Below are positions 11,301 to 21,273 of a stretch of DNA of 64,000 bases, in pieces. Below the pieces are notes generated by a model. That model was not told the DNA's origin, made no database searches, and saw only the letters and a program-made list of their open reading frames with translations. The DNA is from Alopecurus myosuroides. Lineage: Eukaryota > Streptophyta > Magnoliopsida > Poales > Poaceae. Both the position numbers and the translations under genes were made by a program. The stretch's first letter is position 1. Each line of letters opens with the position of its first letter. The stretch is taken from the NCBI GenBank assembly GCA_028641055.1, contig CM054063.1:47358920-47422919 (forward strand). Direction: 5' to 3'.

Positions 11301-11640
11301 GATCTGATTCAGTGTGAACCATCGCCTGAACTGGAACAAGAGGGTATTTTTGTTCCCAAGATATGGTAGCCAGAACCCTATCCAACTTTTCATGAGTTGG
11401 AATGTCCCGTCTGCTAGTCCACATATATTGTCTCCCTGCCATCTCTAATTCTTTCAAGTCAAGGCTCTGAATAATGGCATTAAAAATAAACGGCCATCGA
11501 GGGTTAAAATTATCGTTACTTTTCTCATCTTGCCTTCTAATAATATTGGAATCCCCTCCAACAATCATAGGCAAGGGCTCCCCCTCGCAAATCCGCACTA
11601 ACTCGGAAAGGAACTCTGGTTTTTTATCATCCTGAGCTGC
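8327..11640 (-). pseudogene. LINE 2 ORF2, C-terminal three-quarters
   Basis: From 11640 downward the minus strand encodes AAQDD...PEFLSELVRICEG then LPMIVGGDSNIIRR, the middle of an L1 endonuclease, with ESDHVPLL further on. Frameshifts follow near 11089 and 10850. The reverse transcriptase (10824-9454) has PDGFPAEFYKRFW, GLRQGDPLS and NDTILF motifs, but two catalytic aspartates are altered: KIEIEKAYD (about 10197-10223) where LDFEKAYD is usual, and YAND at 9889-9900 where YADD is usual. A zf-RVT-like block follows (about 8972-8330, FLWTIWNRRNDVIF). The reading ends at the stop near 8327. The protein cannot be catalytic. Confidence 0.88.
11636..11640. repeat. Left target-site duplication of the copia element (GCTGC)
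   Basis: Pairs with GATGC at 52297-52301 with one mismatch. A 5-bp duplication is standard for LTR retrotransposons, and removing the insert restores the endonuclease reading of LINE 2. Confidence 0.7.
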
Positions 11641-12340
11641 TGAAAGTGCAATATGGTCAACTAGAGGGGGGTGAATAGGTGACCTACAAATTTTACTTCT
11701 TTTTCACTTTTAATGGGGGCTTTAGGAAAGTAAATGCTTGATTATCTAAATGTGCAACTAAGTGAACACCCTAGGTGGCACGGAACAAGTAGCAGCGGAA
11801 ATAAAGGAACGGTACAAGATAACAACAAGTAAAAAACACGGAGACAAGGATATGTTTCCCGTAGTTCCTTCTTAAAAGAAGTACATCTATGTTGGAGAGG
11901 TGGGGAGCCACCTAGGCGCTCCTCAATAGCACGGATGTGCACACCTTGTTCTCCTTGAGCTTCTCCGGTGAGGGAGATTCTCGTTTCCACTATGAGGTCG
12001 ACTTGAAGGCGTTGACCAAACCTTTACAAGGGGTTGAGGCTACTCCACAAGTGAGATGGAGGCTCTCAACAATCGAAGCTTCTTGCTACAAGGTGGAAGC
12101 TACAAGCACTAGGGTTTCCCTTGGATGACAAAGCAACCAAGAGATTACAAGATCCCAAGAGTTGTGGTGTGGGTACACACGTTTTGGCTTGGTGGAAAGG
12201 TAGATCTAGTCCTCCTCCATGAGATCCTTGAAGGGCATCGAGTTTGGTTGGAGGAGGAGGGAGATCAGGGCGTTTTGAGCTCTACAACAATGGAGGAGAG
12301 AGAGGAATGGACGAGCTACCTATCTAGAGGAAGAAGACAG

Positions 12341-12350
12341 CTATTTATAG
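12341..12350 (-). promoter_or_regulatory. TATA box of the copia 3' LTR
   Basis: CTATAAATAG on the minus strand. The same box is at 51505-51514 in the 5' LTR, where it would drive the element. Confidence 0.65.
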
Positions 12351-12375
12351 GCTCCTCCAATTTCTGACCGTTGCA

Positions 12376-12955
12376 GTCCTGTAGGACCGGAATATTTCGG
12401 TGTAAGCACCGGAAATTTCCGGTCTGCCTGGGCCGGATTTTTGAATAGTCCGGGGGGCGGAATTTTGAAATATCCGGGGGCGGAAATTTCCGCCCCAATA
12501 CTCCGCCCCCCTCTCTGCGCGCGGGCACCAGCTCGTTGACGAAAATTGCTAAGGACCAGGGGCCGGATATTTGCACCGGAAATTTCCGTGGCAAATTTCC
12601 GCCCCAGCTTCTGTGCGCGGGCAGCAGCCAATTGGTGAAAACTGCTAAGGACCAGAAGACCGGAATATTGGAATATCCGGGGGGCGGATAATTGAAATAT
12701 CCGGGCCCGGAAATTTCCGGACAGAATTTCCGCCCCCATCTCTGTGCGCGGGTAGCTGAGAGTGCTCCATTTTCTGCTAAGTCCCAGAGGGCCGGATTTT
12801 TGCACCGGAAATTTCCGGGGCAAATTTCCGCCCTGGCTTCTGTGTGCGGGCAGAGAAAACACTTAGTCGTTTTGGAGATGCCAGAAGAGGGCCGGAATAT
12901 TCCGGTGCTGGGGCCGGATATTCCGCCCCAAAGACACCGGAATTTCCGGGTTGCG
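12376..12955. repeat. Palindromic CCGGAAATTTCCGG array in the copia U3
   Basis: About 580 bp with repeated variants of CCGGAAATTTCCGG, GGGCGGAAATTTCCGCCCC and CCGGAATATTCCGG. A spacer word of the form TCTGTGCGCGGGCA recurs at about 12513, 12609, 12740 and 12838, giving units of roughly 100-130 bp. The same material is at 51540-52120, 14985-15080 and 30158-30462. ORFs through the array are artefacts of the repeat. Confidence 0.85.
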
Positions 12956-13132
12956 TACTGAAAAATCCAGTGGGAGTTAATCCAGAGTGTAGGCCTTCTC
13001 TTTGATCTTCCGTCAAGAATATAACAATAAGCATCTGAGATAATAGCTGCACAGTCTAAAACAACACTGTTAGATAGAAGATACCCGTGTTATCATCATC
13101 ACCAAAATCATTAGAGGGATCATGAGCTTTCA

Positions 13133-13147
13133 ATCTCCCCCTTTTTG
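13133..13147 (-). other. Copia polypurine tract
   Basis: On the minus strand CCAAAAAGGGGGAGAT directly precedes the 3' LTR. A purine tract at this point primes plus-strand DNA synthesis and fixes the element's orientation as minus. Confidence 0.8.
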
Positions 13148-13436
13148 GTGAATGATGACAACACGGGTATTTGCAGGGAATTAAACTAACAGTGCAAGAT
13201 ATGAAAAACATCACAGATAGCATATATAGGAGACATGCCTCCTAATAATAATAGTTCACCAACGAATAACGAGTACGATAGAACGAAGTTCGAAAAGACG
13301 CACGAGATGATAAAAACAGGCAAATAAAGAACGAAACCCACCCAAGCAAATCCCCGCGATCATCTAGATCTTCTCCCCCTTTGGCATCAGGATACCAAAA
13401 AGAGAAAAGAGAGAGCTACGTCCCATGGAGCAAACT

Positions 13437-14974
13437 CTAGGCCTGGGTGTCCTCGTCTTCCTCTTCCGCTTCATCCTCGGTGACATCCTCCATGTCCTCA
13501 TCATCATCCACACCGATATCCCAGTCAACGTCGCGGTTGTTCCAGTTCTTGTAGGCAATCCTGGGAGGAGGAAGTGGTGGCACATTGGGAGCACCAAGAG
13601 CAGTCATGATGTGGTGCTGGTTCTCGAGGATGCTGCGGCGCTCCACATAGGCGCTGTAGTTCTCCTTGTGGAGGCACACATTCATGCACAGCACCTTCTC
13701 AATTGCGCGAACAAGCCATGAGCGCTTCTTCTTGCCAGGGGGAGGAGGACGCATGCGAGGATCACGGTGGCCTTGACCTGTGGCACCCACATCATGTGCA
13801 GTCTGCTGTGTGTGAGCTGCCTTCTTGTACAGTGTAACATCCTTGTGGTCCTCACAGTCCAGCTCCAGGTCCTCACGGAGTGCCTCGGGATAGCGAGCTT
13901 TGATGAGCTTCATGATGTATGGGGCATATGGGGGCACTTTGCGGTGGAAGAGAGCAAAGTGGATCTCATTGAAGATGAAATCCATCACATCAACCTTGTG
14001 GGCCTCCAGGTCATCCATGTCACCCTCAGTGAAGGTCAGGTAGGCGTGGTACATGAGGTTGACCAAGCCACCACGAATAGCATCATTATTGCCACCACTT
14101 GGGGCAATAGACTCCCTGAACATACGCAGCAGGATATCATATATGGGATACAACCCTTTGGCCGAGCCAATCACACCTGTGGAACCATACAACTCAGCCA
14201 GCCTGTTCTTCTCATACCCAACCCCGTGAATATGCATGCGGTGACCCTGGGGAGTGTTGAGGCCAGCAAAGGGGTACCCGAGCGCAGTAGCAAAGTCATG
14301 GAAGTTGGCGGTGAGCAAGTGGGGGCCAGACATCCAAGACATCCCAATCTCCTCAGAATCATCAATGACAAGAGTGGCGAAGAACTGCTGAATGAATGTG
14401 GTGTTGTAGGAGCATCTAGTCTCCATAAGAGGGCGCAGACCAAGGAGTTCCGCTAACTAAACTGAGTTGTTGAAGTAGGCAGGATTGGCAGATGAGCGAA
14501 GTTGATAACCTTCATTGGGCACACCGGCTTGCTCATGACAGTGTACACTTTCTTGAAAAGGGTCTCCTGTTCAACGTGCCAGAAGCAGGAATCAATAGTG
14601 GGGTCTTGAGGACCCTCAGTGTACCAGGCCTTGCCCCGCCATGCCTTGAACTTAGGGATGGACATGGTGGCCAGGTTCATAGCAGATTTCCCTTGCTGCT
14701 TCCCAGCTTTGCGAGCAGCCCTGTCAGCATCACGTTGGCGCTCATATTCCTTCTCAGCATCCCTCGCACGCCGGCGAGTCTCATTCTCATCCACATAGGT
14801 CCCCTCCTCATTTTCCCTCAGGTGACGGAGTCGCTTGCGGGAACTGGTCAGCTTGCCGGGCCTAGAGCTTGAGCCATATGCGAGGAAAGCAGAAAAGATG
14901 CAAAGAAAACCAAACAAGAATAAAAAACGGGAGCTCACGAATTGTGGAAATGGAGAAAGTGGATCTCTGTTCAA
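13437..14974 (-). pseudogene. Extra ORF of the copia element behind pol, function unknown
   Basis: Sense-strand ORF of the copia element between the end of pol and the polypurine tract. It reads as two open pieces, 14974-14453 and 14426-13437, separated by a frameshift near 14490-14500 and an in-frame TAG at about 14458, and probably once encoded some 500 residues. The first piece is basic and charged (RRRARDAEKEYERQRDADR, likely helical). The middle (TFIQQFFATL, MSWMSGPHLLTANFHDFATALGYPF) resembles the plant transposon proteins of the Athila ORF1 / putative plant transposon type. The C-terminus is very acidic (VDDDEDMEDVTEDEAEEEDED). SIRE-lineage elements carry an env-like ORF here, but I see no convincing signal peptide with transmembrane anchor. 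The hydrophobic stretch near the N-terminus may be translated leader. Confidence 0.6.
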
Positions 14975-14984
14975 GATTCAGTAC

Positions 14985-15080
14985 AGGCCAGAAATTCCGG
15001 TCAAGGGTGCGGAAATTCCGGCCTCAGGGGAAATTTCCGGGGGCGGAAATTCCGGTCCTGGGGCGGAAATTTCCGGCCTT
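14985..15080. repeat. Short CCGGAAATTTCCGG block upstream of the extra ORF
   Basis: Several GGAAATTCCGG and GGAAATTTCCGG words immediately upstream (minus-strand sense) of the extra ORF, like the array in the LTR. It may be a second promoter or regulatory block for that ORF; this is inference. Confidence 0.6.
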
Positions 15081-15425
15081 CAGGATTTTCGAATCCGGAT
15101 CTGAATCTGGGCCTATAACGAATCTAGAACGAGGAATCTAGTACAGAGATGAAACCGGTGATACTTGTGTGAACAAATAACCGTGCAATACCATGAAGAA
15201 CACTAGATATGAGATCAAATCATCTAATCAACCCAAGATTGCGGAGAAAACGGACACATACCGGGATCCATGAATAGGAACGGACGTGCAATCTCTTGAT
15301 CCGCAAAAGGTGATTAGAGGACGAGGAGGGGAGGCGAAGGGGCCTCCCGGAGGTCTCGGAGGCGGCGGCGGCTGGAGGCGAGTGGAGGCGAGGGGAGGGA
15401 AGCAATCTGGAACTGCTCCCTCTCG

Positions 15426-15430
15426 TCGCC
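15426..15430. repeat. Left TSD of the gypsy element (TCGCC)
   Basis: Identical to 30134-30138, directly outside the LTR termini TGTAAC and GCGACA. Confidence 0.95.
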
Positions 15431-16391
15431 TGTAACATCCCAAGTATGAAAATACCCCTAGAATGTTTGTTTTTTTGTTTAATTAAAGTATTGCATCATG
15501 TCATCATATTTATTTCCTTGTTTGCATTTGTTTTGCATCTGTTTTTATTCTGTTTTCATAATGGTAATTCAAACAATTTCAAATGCTGTGTTTCATACTT
15601 GTCATGTTACAATATTTTCAAATCAAAAGTTCAAACCAAAATCTCATGTTGTTTCCAATTATTCCATAATGTTCAACTATTAATAATGAGGGCTTTTAAT
15701 CAACCCATTAATTCCAACTGGTAATTCAAATTCACATCAAAAACATTCAAACAGCACCCCAATTGAATATGTGCAAATTACCAAACATTCTAATTTATTG
15801 TTTCTATTTCAAACTCCAAGGTTCATGCCATTTAAGATTTTTGTTTCAAATAATGCACTTAATAGTAAAATTCATCCAAATGCAAGCAATTACAAAACAG
15901 CAAATAAATTTGAATTTTTACAAAACCAAAGTTAACATTGGGTTGTGCTTGACCTAAATAGCCCACCCAAATTTTTATAAAATTTTTGCTAACCCCAAAA
16001 TCATCTTTTTCTTCCTATTCTATTTTCAGCAAAAAAAAAAACAGGAGAACAAAAATTAGAAAAAGAAAACGAGGGGAGAGAGAGGCTGTGGGCTCAGCCA
16101 TCGCGAGCCCAGCCCAACTAACTTACCCGCAGCTGGCCCGATACCGGTTCGTTTCTGTTTCCCTTCGTCATCGTGTACGGCAGCAATCTGGCCGGAGCCC
16201 GGAGCCACGTCAACGACCGCGGCCGAGCGACGGCGATCCGCGCAACCCTAGACCCTATAAGACTACCGAGGACCCTGCGTGCAGCCCTAGACCTAGCCTA
16301 CCCCCCATCCCCTTGAGACCGCCGCCGTTTTCCTCTGCCCGCCGCGATCTCCTCTCTCTGCTACTCACCGGAGTTCTTCTCTGAAATCCCG

Positions 16392-19300
16392 ATGTCCGCC
16401 GCCGTTGCAGCCCCCCATCTCCCTCGCTGACCACGGGGATTGAACCACCACTTCTCCCGCGAACGGTTGGACACCACAGTAGCCGAGGAGGAGGTCCACG
16501 CCGTCGCCGCCATCTTCCACGTCTCCGTCGACGATCTGCACCGAGCCTCTGCTCGACTACAATTCGCCGGTGAGCGTCACGTGTCCTCCACCTCCCTCTT
16601 CTCTGCACGAGCGTAACACCAGCGCGCACCAGATCCCAGTAGCAGCAACGATCCCTCCGTCCACGGCGCAGCAGTACCACGTTGATCGCCGCCGGCATCG
16701 TGTCTGTCAGGTTTCAGTCTTGCGAGCGCACGTTGAAAATTTCAGTTAACCACAACACTGAAGAACAACCTGTCCGCGTCCCTGTTTCTGACAGAAACAT
16801 TCGCTTACTGCACTGGTTACAGTGCATCGCTCGCTCGCGCACGGTCGCGAGTTCGATCCCTGGCGCTGCGGATTAAAGCCAATCTTTTTCGCCCACGGCT
16901 GACAGGCAGGCCCCACCTGTCTGTGGCCCTTGCTGCCACACCAGCACGCGCGCATGCCACGCTGGCCCCAGGCCCACTGGCAGTGCCTGGGGTTAGGTAG
17001 CAGTGCGGTAACAATTTATTTCCAGCACGTTTCTTTTAAATCTAAGCCCTTTTAATTCACAGATTAGTCCTCAAAATGAAAACCTTAATAACTTTTAAAT
17101 TATAACTCCAAATAATAAAAATAAAATATGTGCACTGCTCTAAATTAAATTACCTATCTATCTAAACCATTTGTTTCCTGTTTTGACTAATTTAAATACA
17201 TTTCAAATTTGAATTCAAATAATTCATTTGTAAATTGCTAAAATCCATAACTAATTCATACTTAATCCAAATAATGAAAATAAAATATGTTTTCCATGCT
17301 ATTTAAAATAACCTTTTCAAATATAAATTTTGTTTCATGTTTTGAATAATTTAAATTGCTTAAATAATTTAAACCTTGTTTAAATCATTTAAATTTGATA
17401 AAATCATAAGTTGCTCAATTTAAATTATTTTTGAACATGCAAAATATGTTTTCAAACTAGAAAGTTATAAACTTTTCAAATGTGAATTTGAATTTATGTT
17501 TTGAACAAATAAAATTCAAATAATATTTAAACTTGTTTAAAATTCATTCAAGACTTGTTTAATCTTGTTTAATTCATAATTAAATCATTGTAATTCCTTT
17601 TTCAATATTTGAAACATGTAATCCAACTAAAATTTTGTATTCTTTTCAAATATGAATTTTGTTATTTATTTTGCACAATTTAAATTGTTGAAAACAACAA
17701 GTATTTGTGTAAGCCCTTTAAGGAACCAAAATTTCTCTAACTTAATAACTAAAATTCTAAATTAGTAAACCTTATTTCCAATTGATTCTATGGTTGTTAT
17801 TTTGTTGTTTTCCTCATCCATGCATCATGATAATCCACTTTCATCTGTTGGTTAATTGGAAAACAATTGTTCCAACCAAAATCCATGGGCTTTTCATATG
17901 CAACTCAAAATTGCATATGTGTCCATTTAAATTGTGTTACCAAGTCCACTAGTTTATTTTGATGCATCCCATTAACTTGACATGCATCATCGCATGATTG
18001 TGCACTATGCCATGATATTGATTGTTTATATTTCTGTCTTGTTTGTTTGCTTCTTCTCGAATAGACGACGACGTTGAGACAGACGATCTTTACAGCACCC
18101 CTTCTGAGGATCTAGCTCAGTACCAGACTGCTGAGTTTGCAGGCAAGTTATCACTCACATGAACCATTGTGTTCCTTCAACATTGGTTACCGATACTTTC
18201 CGTTGTCTATTTTGCTAGCCCTATGTATAGTTGTTTCTGTTACGAACCTATCACATGAATCCCTTAGCCCTGATATTGCCTCACCTCCACTCCTACAACC
18301 CTATTGTTTGAGCCAGTGTCTTACTAGCATGCTTAGGTTGTTTTGCTCGAGTCTGTTACCCGTTACTTTCTGTTACTACTCTATTATGTTCTGGGGGCTC
18401 GATGTTAATCAATCAACCTGTTAATAATAATATGCTGATAAGGCACCGGCAGGAGGCCCTGTGTGGTTTTGAGGCCTGCTAGTGTCGACCCTAATAGGAA
18501 AAGGGTCTTGTCTACTGATCCATGATGAGCGCACTATCCGCATGTGGGAAGCGTGTATGGGCGCCCCCCCTCAATTTGATTCGATTCGCATCTCGTCCAA
18601 ATCGCCTCATTTAGTTCGTGTTTTCCATTTGCCGCATGCATGTTTTTGCGAGCCCAGCGCAAGGTGGAACTTTTGTAGTCGGCATATAGGGGGACACGTT
18701 CTTAGAGTGTTATGAGGGTCCCTTTTCTTCGGGGCTCGATTAGCCGTGCGCCCAAGGTGCTTTGGGCTTGATGCGAAGAAGAGTTGAGTTGTGTTGAGTG
18801 CCCCGCTTGGTGGGAGGCATCCTATCTGGCGGGTTATTCTTACGTGTACGGCCAAATTGGTGCACCCCTGCAGGGATAAATCTTCTCGAGAAGCCGTGTT
18901 TTCCGCGGTTATGGTTAACTTGGTGAAAGTACTGGCTAACAAGTACTCAGAACAACTTACACCTAACTGTTGATAACTTGACTAGTAATAGACTTATTGA
19001 CACAACAACTTGATCCATTATTCATTAATCCAACTGTGTGAGTTATCCTCGGACTGCTTCTTTGGATAAGGGGCGAGATCCAGGATGGGTTTGTTTGATG
19101 TTATCTTTCAGTTGGTCACTATACGCTATCTTATCCCCTTTCTGTTAGTTGGAAGTTGTAGTTTTCTGTAGTTGGTTAGCGCAGCCAGTTGCAACATCTT
19201 TTATATCCCCTTTCTTCTGTTGAACCCAAGGCATCTGTGCTTGGTGTTCACGGGCTACACTTTGGTGAACTGTGAGTCTTGCTTGTCAGTACGTTTATGT

Positions 19301-19396
19301 ACTGACCCCTTTGGGGTTGTGGTTTCCGCAGACTACGCTTACGAGGATCCAGGTGACGACTACTACGTGGAGTTTGACGAGGCTGCTGACGAGTAG
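16392..19396 (+). pseudogene. LTR-embedded three-exon ORF
   Basis: Three segments join in one frame: 16392-16569 (ATG at 16392, end GCCG before GTGAGC), 18065-18142 (after TTCTTCTCGAATAG, end GCAG before GCAAGT, a GC-type donor) and 19332-19396 (after GTGGTTTCCGCAG, ending in TAG). Both junctions are phase 1 and the total is 321 bases, 107 codons. The second and third segments are strongly acidic (DDVETDDLYSTPSED, then YEDPGDDYYVEFDE). An in-frame TGA at 16428-16430 interrupts the first segment, also in the 3' LTR, so the start may lie elsewhere or the gene is dead. No family is recognised. Splice-site matches are seen; splicing itself is inferred. The equivalent in the 3' LTR starts near 26656 and ends at 29659. 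Confidence 0.45.
16805..16889 (+). other. tRNA-like Pol III unit in the gypsy 5' LTR
   Basis: ACTGCACTGGTTACAGTGC resembles a tRNA D-arm/A-box, GAGTTCGATCCC (16849-16860) is a good B-box, and the spacing of the GG pair to TTCGA is within one base of that in tRNA. A T5 run at 16885-16889 follows. The acceptor and D stems do not pair, so this is not a functional tRNA. It lies within intron-like tract 1. Confidence 0.5.
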
Positions 19397-19872
19397 GTAG
19401 CGGACCCGGGCAGGATCCGAGACATCGTGGATGGGCTCCGTCTTTCTTTCAGTTCCCGGCTTCTTAAGCCTATTTGGATTTGTCTGTACTCAGACCCTTT
19501 GAATGCTTCCGCTGAGATGTAATGATGTTATGTTGGGACATGTGTCCTCTGGATGATTGTATTTGCTATCTCTGCTCTAGTGAGAGCCATTTGCAACTTA
19601 CTTCAATCTTTTGTGTCTTAGAGATATGTCGTGCTATCATTCTGTTACAAACCGTTGACGTACCATGTGTGTATGGTATGAAGTACGTCAATGGTAGTGT
19701 CCTGATTTCTATGGGATAGTTTACGTCGACGCTGAACAGATAGGGGTTGGTTGTCACACATACGTGTGTTGGCCTACTCGTAAGAGGACGCGGGTGCCGG
19801 TAAGCCCCGTAATCCAATCTACTACTGTTCAACGGAACGGCGAGTATCCTCTAGAAGTCCGGGTGCGACAAA

Positions 19873-19884
19873 TGGTATCAGAGC
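19873..19884 (+). other. Gypsy primer-binding site
   Basis: TGGTATCAGAGC, two bases after the 5' LTR, is complementary to the 3' end of initiator methionine tRNA, the usual primer of plant LTR retrotransposons. Confidence 0.92.
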
Positions 19885-20247
19885 CTGTCTGCCTGTAGGA
19901 TCCCTTTTTACTGGTCGCAATTGAGTCTAGAAACTATTTTGTAGCTATATAGGAAAAATGAAACGTGAGAGTAGGAATTCTGCCATTTTTCTTCTTTCCC
20001 CACCCACCCACCCTTTTCTGGTAAGGAAGTGCAACGTTGTTTTCTCTTCTCATCTAAACTTTCAAGTTAGGTTTTCACGTGTTTTGGGTTCTCCGTAGTA
20101 CCTCAGGAGTTTTTGGTCTCGTGTTTCCCGATGTTGCTTCAATATCCTGTTCTTTTCAACATCCTTATCGTCCGTTCAAACCTTGTTGTTGCTTTCCACT
20201 TCAGTTCTCTACCGGCGTCTAATCAAAACTTCCCCGATCATCTGCAG

Positions 20248-21063
20248 ATGGATCTCAGGTTCTACCCGCAGGTAGTTCGGATGACTCGTTGCGAGAGCAC
20301 TGCCGGTTATCCGGAGATGCTGAGAGACATGGTCACTTATCTGGGGTTCCGTTGGGCACCAGAGTACCAGGTCTACGAGCAGCAGCGAGAGTTTGACCAG
20401 ACCTACTACCAGGCTATCGTCTACATTCTGTCAGATGATGGCATGAGCGTTGTCCACCGCTACGAGGCAGTAGGTTCCACAGTGGATATGGCTGTGCAGC
20501 AGGCAGCTTATGTGAGTCTCACCGTCCTTCGTGCTGACTACTGGGGGTTTGACGATTCTATCTATCGCCACATCCCCCGTGGTTACATCACTTCGGAGGG
20601 AGCTCACTTCACTCTCTACGACAACTTGGATGTCTACGAGCATGATAACACCAGGCTGCACACCACCGCTCAGTTTGTGAGGCACAGTGACGCAGTTGCC
20701 ACCACACTTTCTCAGGAGTTGGCCTCAGTCAGAGAGCAGCTCTACCTTGCTTTGATTCGTCTGGCTACGTACACCACAGACTTTGTTGGAGATGAGCGCT
20801 TTGCACGTTTCGATCAGCCAGTTGGTCGTCGTCTGCCAGATGCTGGAGGTTACGAGCCGATCAGAGGTCCACTCCTCAACCTCGGAGCTGGTTACACTGG
20901 GATTCCACGCTTTGGAGCACAGGGAGTCGACGCTATGTACTTCACCACACCTAGAGTCGCTCTCAGGCCACATCAGATCTATGTGGATCGTCGTTCTACC
21001 TACTTTCGTGGGCGTGCACCTCACCGTACCCCTCGTCGTACTACTCACCGCCGTCCTGCGTGA
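20248..21063 (+). CDS. Extra ORF before gag, possible dsRNA-binding-like fold
   Basis: A 271-residue ORF between primer-binding site and gag. The Met at 20248 is chosen because it follows a pyrimidine-rich tract ending CTGCAG, and the 45 upstream in-frame residues look like leader. Residues about 17-95 show a helix-strand-strand-strand-helix pattern: PEMLRDMVTYLG..WAPEY, then YYQAIVYIL, VVHRYEAVG, then VDMAVQQAAYVSLTVL. This is the layout of double-stranded-RNA-binding domains (Pro and aromatic in helix 1, small residues in the last helix), although the basic lysines of helix 2 are missing. The C-terminus is basic and arginine-rich (RRSTYFRGRAPHRTPRRTTH). ORFs before gag are known in several plant gypsy elements. 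The frame is intact here. The domain call is inference from pattern; an unrelated alpha/beta domain is possible. Confidence 0.6.
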   Translation: MDLRFYPQVVRMTRCESTAGYPEMLRDMVTYLGFRWAPEYQVYEQQREFDQTYYQAIVYILSDDGMSVVHRYEAVGSTVDMAVQQAAYVSLTVLRADYWGFDDSIYRHIPRGYITSEGAHFTLYDNLDVYEHDNTRLHTTAQFVRHSDAVATTLSQELASVREQLYLALIRLATYTTDFVGDERFARFDQPVGRRLPDAGGYEPIRGPLLNLGAGYTGIPRFGAQGVDAMYFTTPRVALRPHQIYVDRRSTYFRGRAPHRTPRRTTHRRPA

Positions 21064-21273
21064 TGAGCATGAGAGTACCGATGTATCCATTCCTAGCTAT
21101 GTTTAGTTATCCTTTGGCTTTGGAACCATGTATTGGTCTGTTGGATATTCTGATGTATTTGAACATGTGATGATGTACCTGTTGGTTATCTATTCATGCG
21201 TCGGAATAATCTCTCTTTCGGTTACCAAGTCTATCCTTTTCTGTTATTGTGCTAAAATGCATGTCTATTCAGG
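21064..21273 (+). other. T-rich spacer ending in a splice-acceptor-like site before gag
   Basis: A 210-bp non-coding gap that ends GTCTATTCAG|G directly before the gag ATG at 21274. It may be the end of an intron in a spliced gag mRNA. Confidence 0.4.

Larger units (their letters stand above)
8204..11640 (-). mobile_element. L1-type LINE 2, 3' part
   Basis: The downstream two-thirds of a second minus-strand LINE: the rest of the endonuclease, reverse transcriptase, zf-RVT region and 3' UTR. The 3' end is placed at about 8204-8218, where the minus strand reads GATGCAGAGGCTGGG and then an A-rich tail (AAGAAAAAGAAAAA), like the 3' ends of cereal LINEs. The 5' part is at 52297-56180. The protein breaks at 11640 in the endonuclease and resumes in register at 52302, showing that everything between is an insertion. 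Confidence 0.9.
11641..13132 (-). repeat. Copia 3' LTR
   Basis: A 1492-bp LTR. Positions 11731-13132 match 50895-52296 with only scattered differences, so the insertion is fairly young. On the minus strand it begins TGAAAGCTCATG and ends GCACTTTCA. It has a TATA box (CTATAAATAG, 12341-12350) and upstream of it, in the U3 part, a dense array of CCGGAAATTTCCGG-like palindromes (about 12376-12955). Transcription would start near 12315. Confidence 0.92.
15431..19870 (+). repeat. Gypsy 5' LTR
   Basis: A 4440-bp LTR from TGTAACATCC to GGGTGCGACA. Layout: AT-rich U3, a GC-rich block (about 16070-17010) with a TATA-like CTATAAG at 16255-16261, a 1.5-kb AT-rich intron-like tract, a short coding-like segment (18065-18142), a second intron-like tract and a last coding-like segment (19332-19396). 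Relative to the 3' LTR it has a 7-bp duplication in the GGAGCCC region near 16199 and a longer C-run near 18569. Confidence 0.95.

Noticed and set aside
12341..12862. ORFs of repeated RKFPVQ/GRKFPPPDIS type in the copia LTRs
   Set aside because: Translation of the CCGGAAATTTCCGG array; several frames are open for the same reason.
13767..14456. 229-codon plus-strand ORF
   Set aside because: Antisense shadow of the copia extra ORF.
14880..14974. Signal peptide or membrane segment for an envelope protein
   Set aside because: The hydrophobic stretch lies before the conserved-looking start of the protein and is probably leader; no second anchor is visible.
16805..16889. Functional tRNA genes in the LTRs
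   Set aside because: Acceptor and D stems do not pair; only A-box, B-box, T-arm and terminator features remain.
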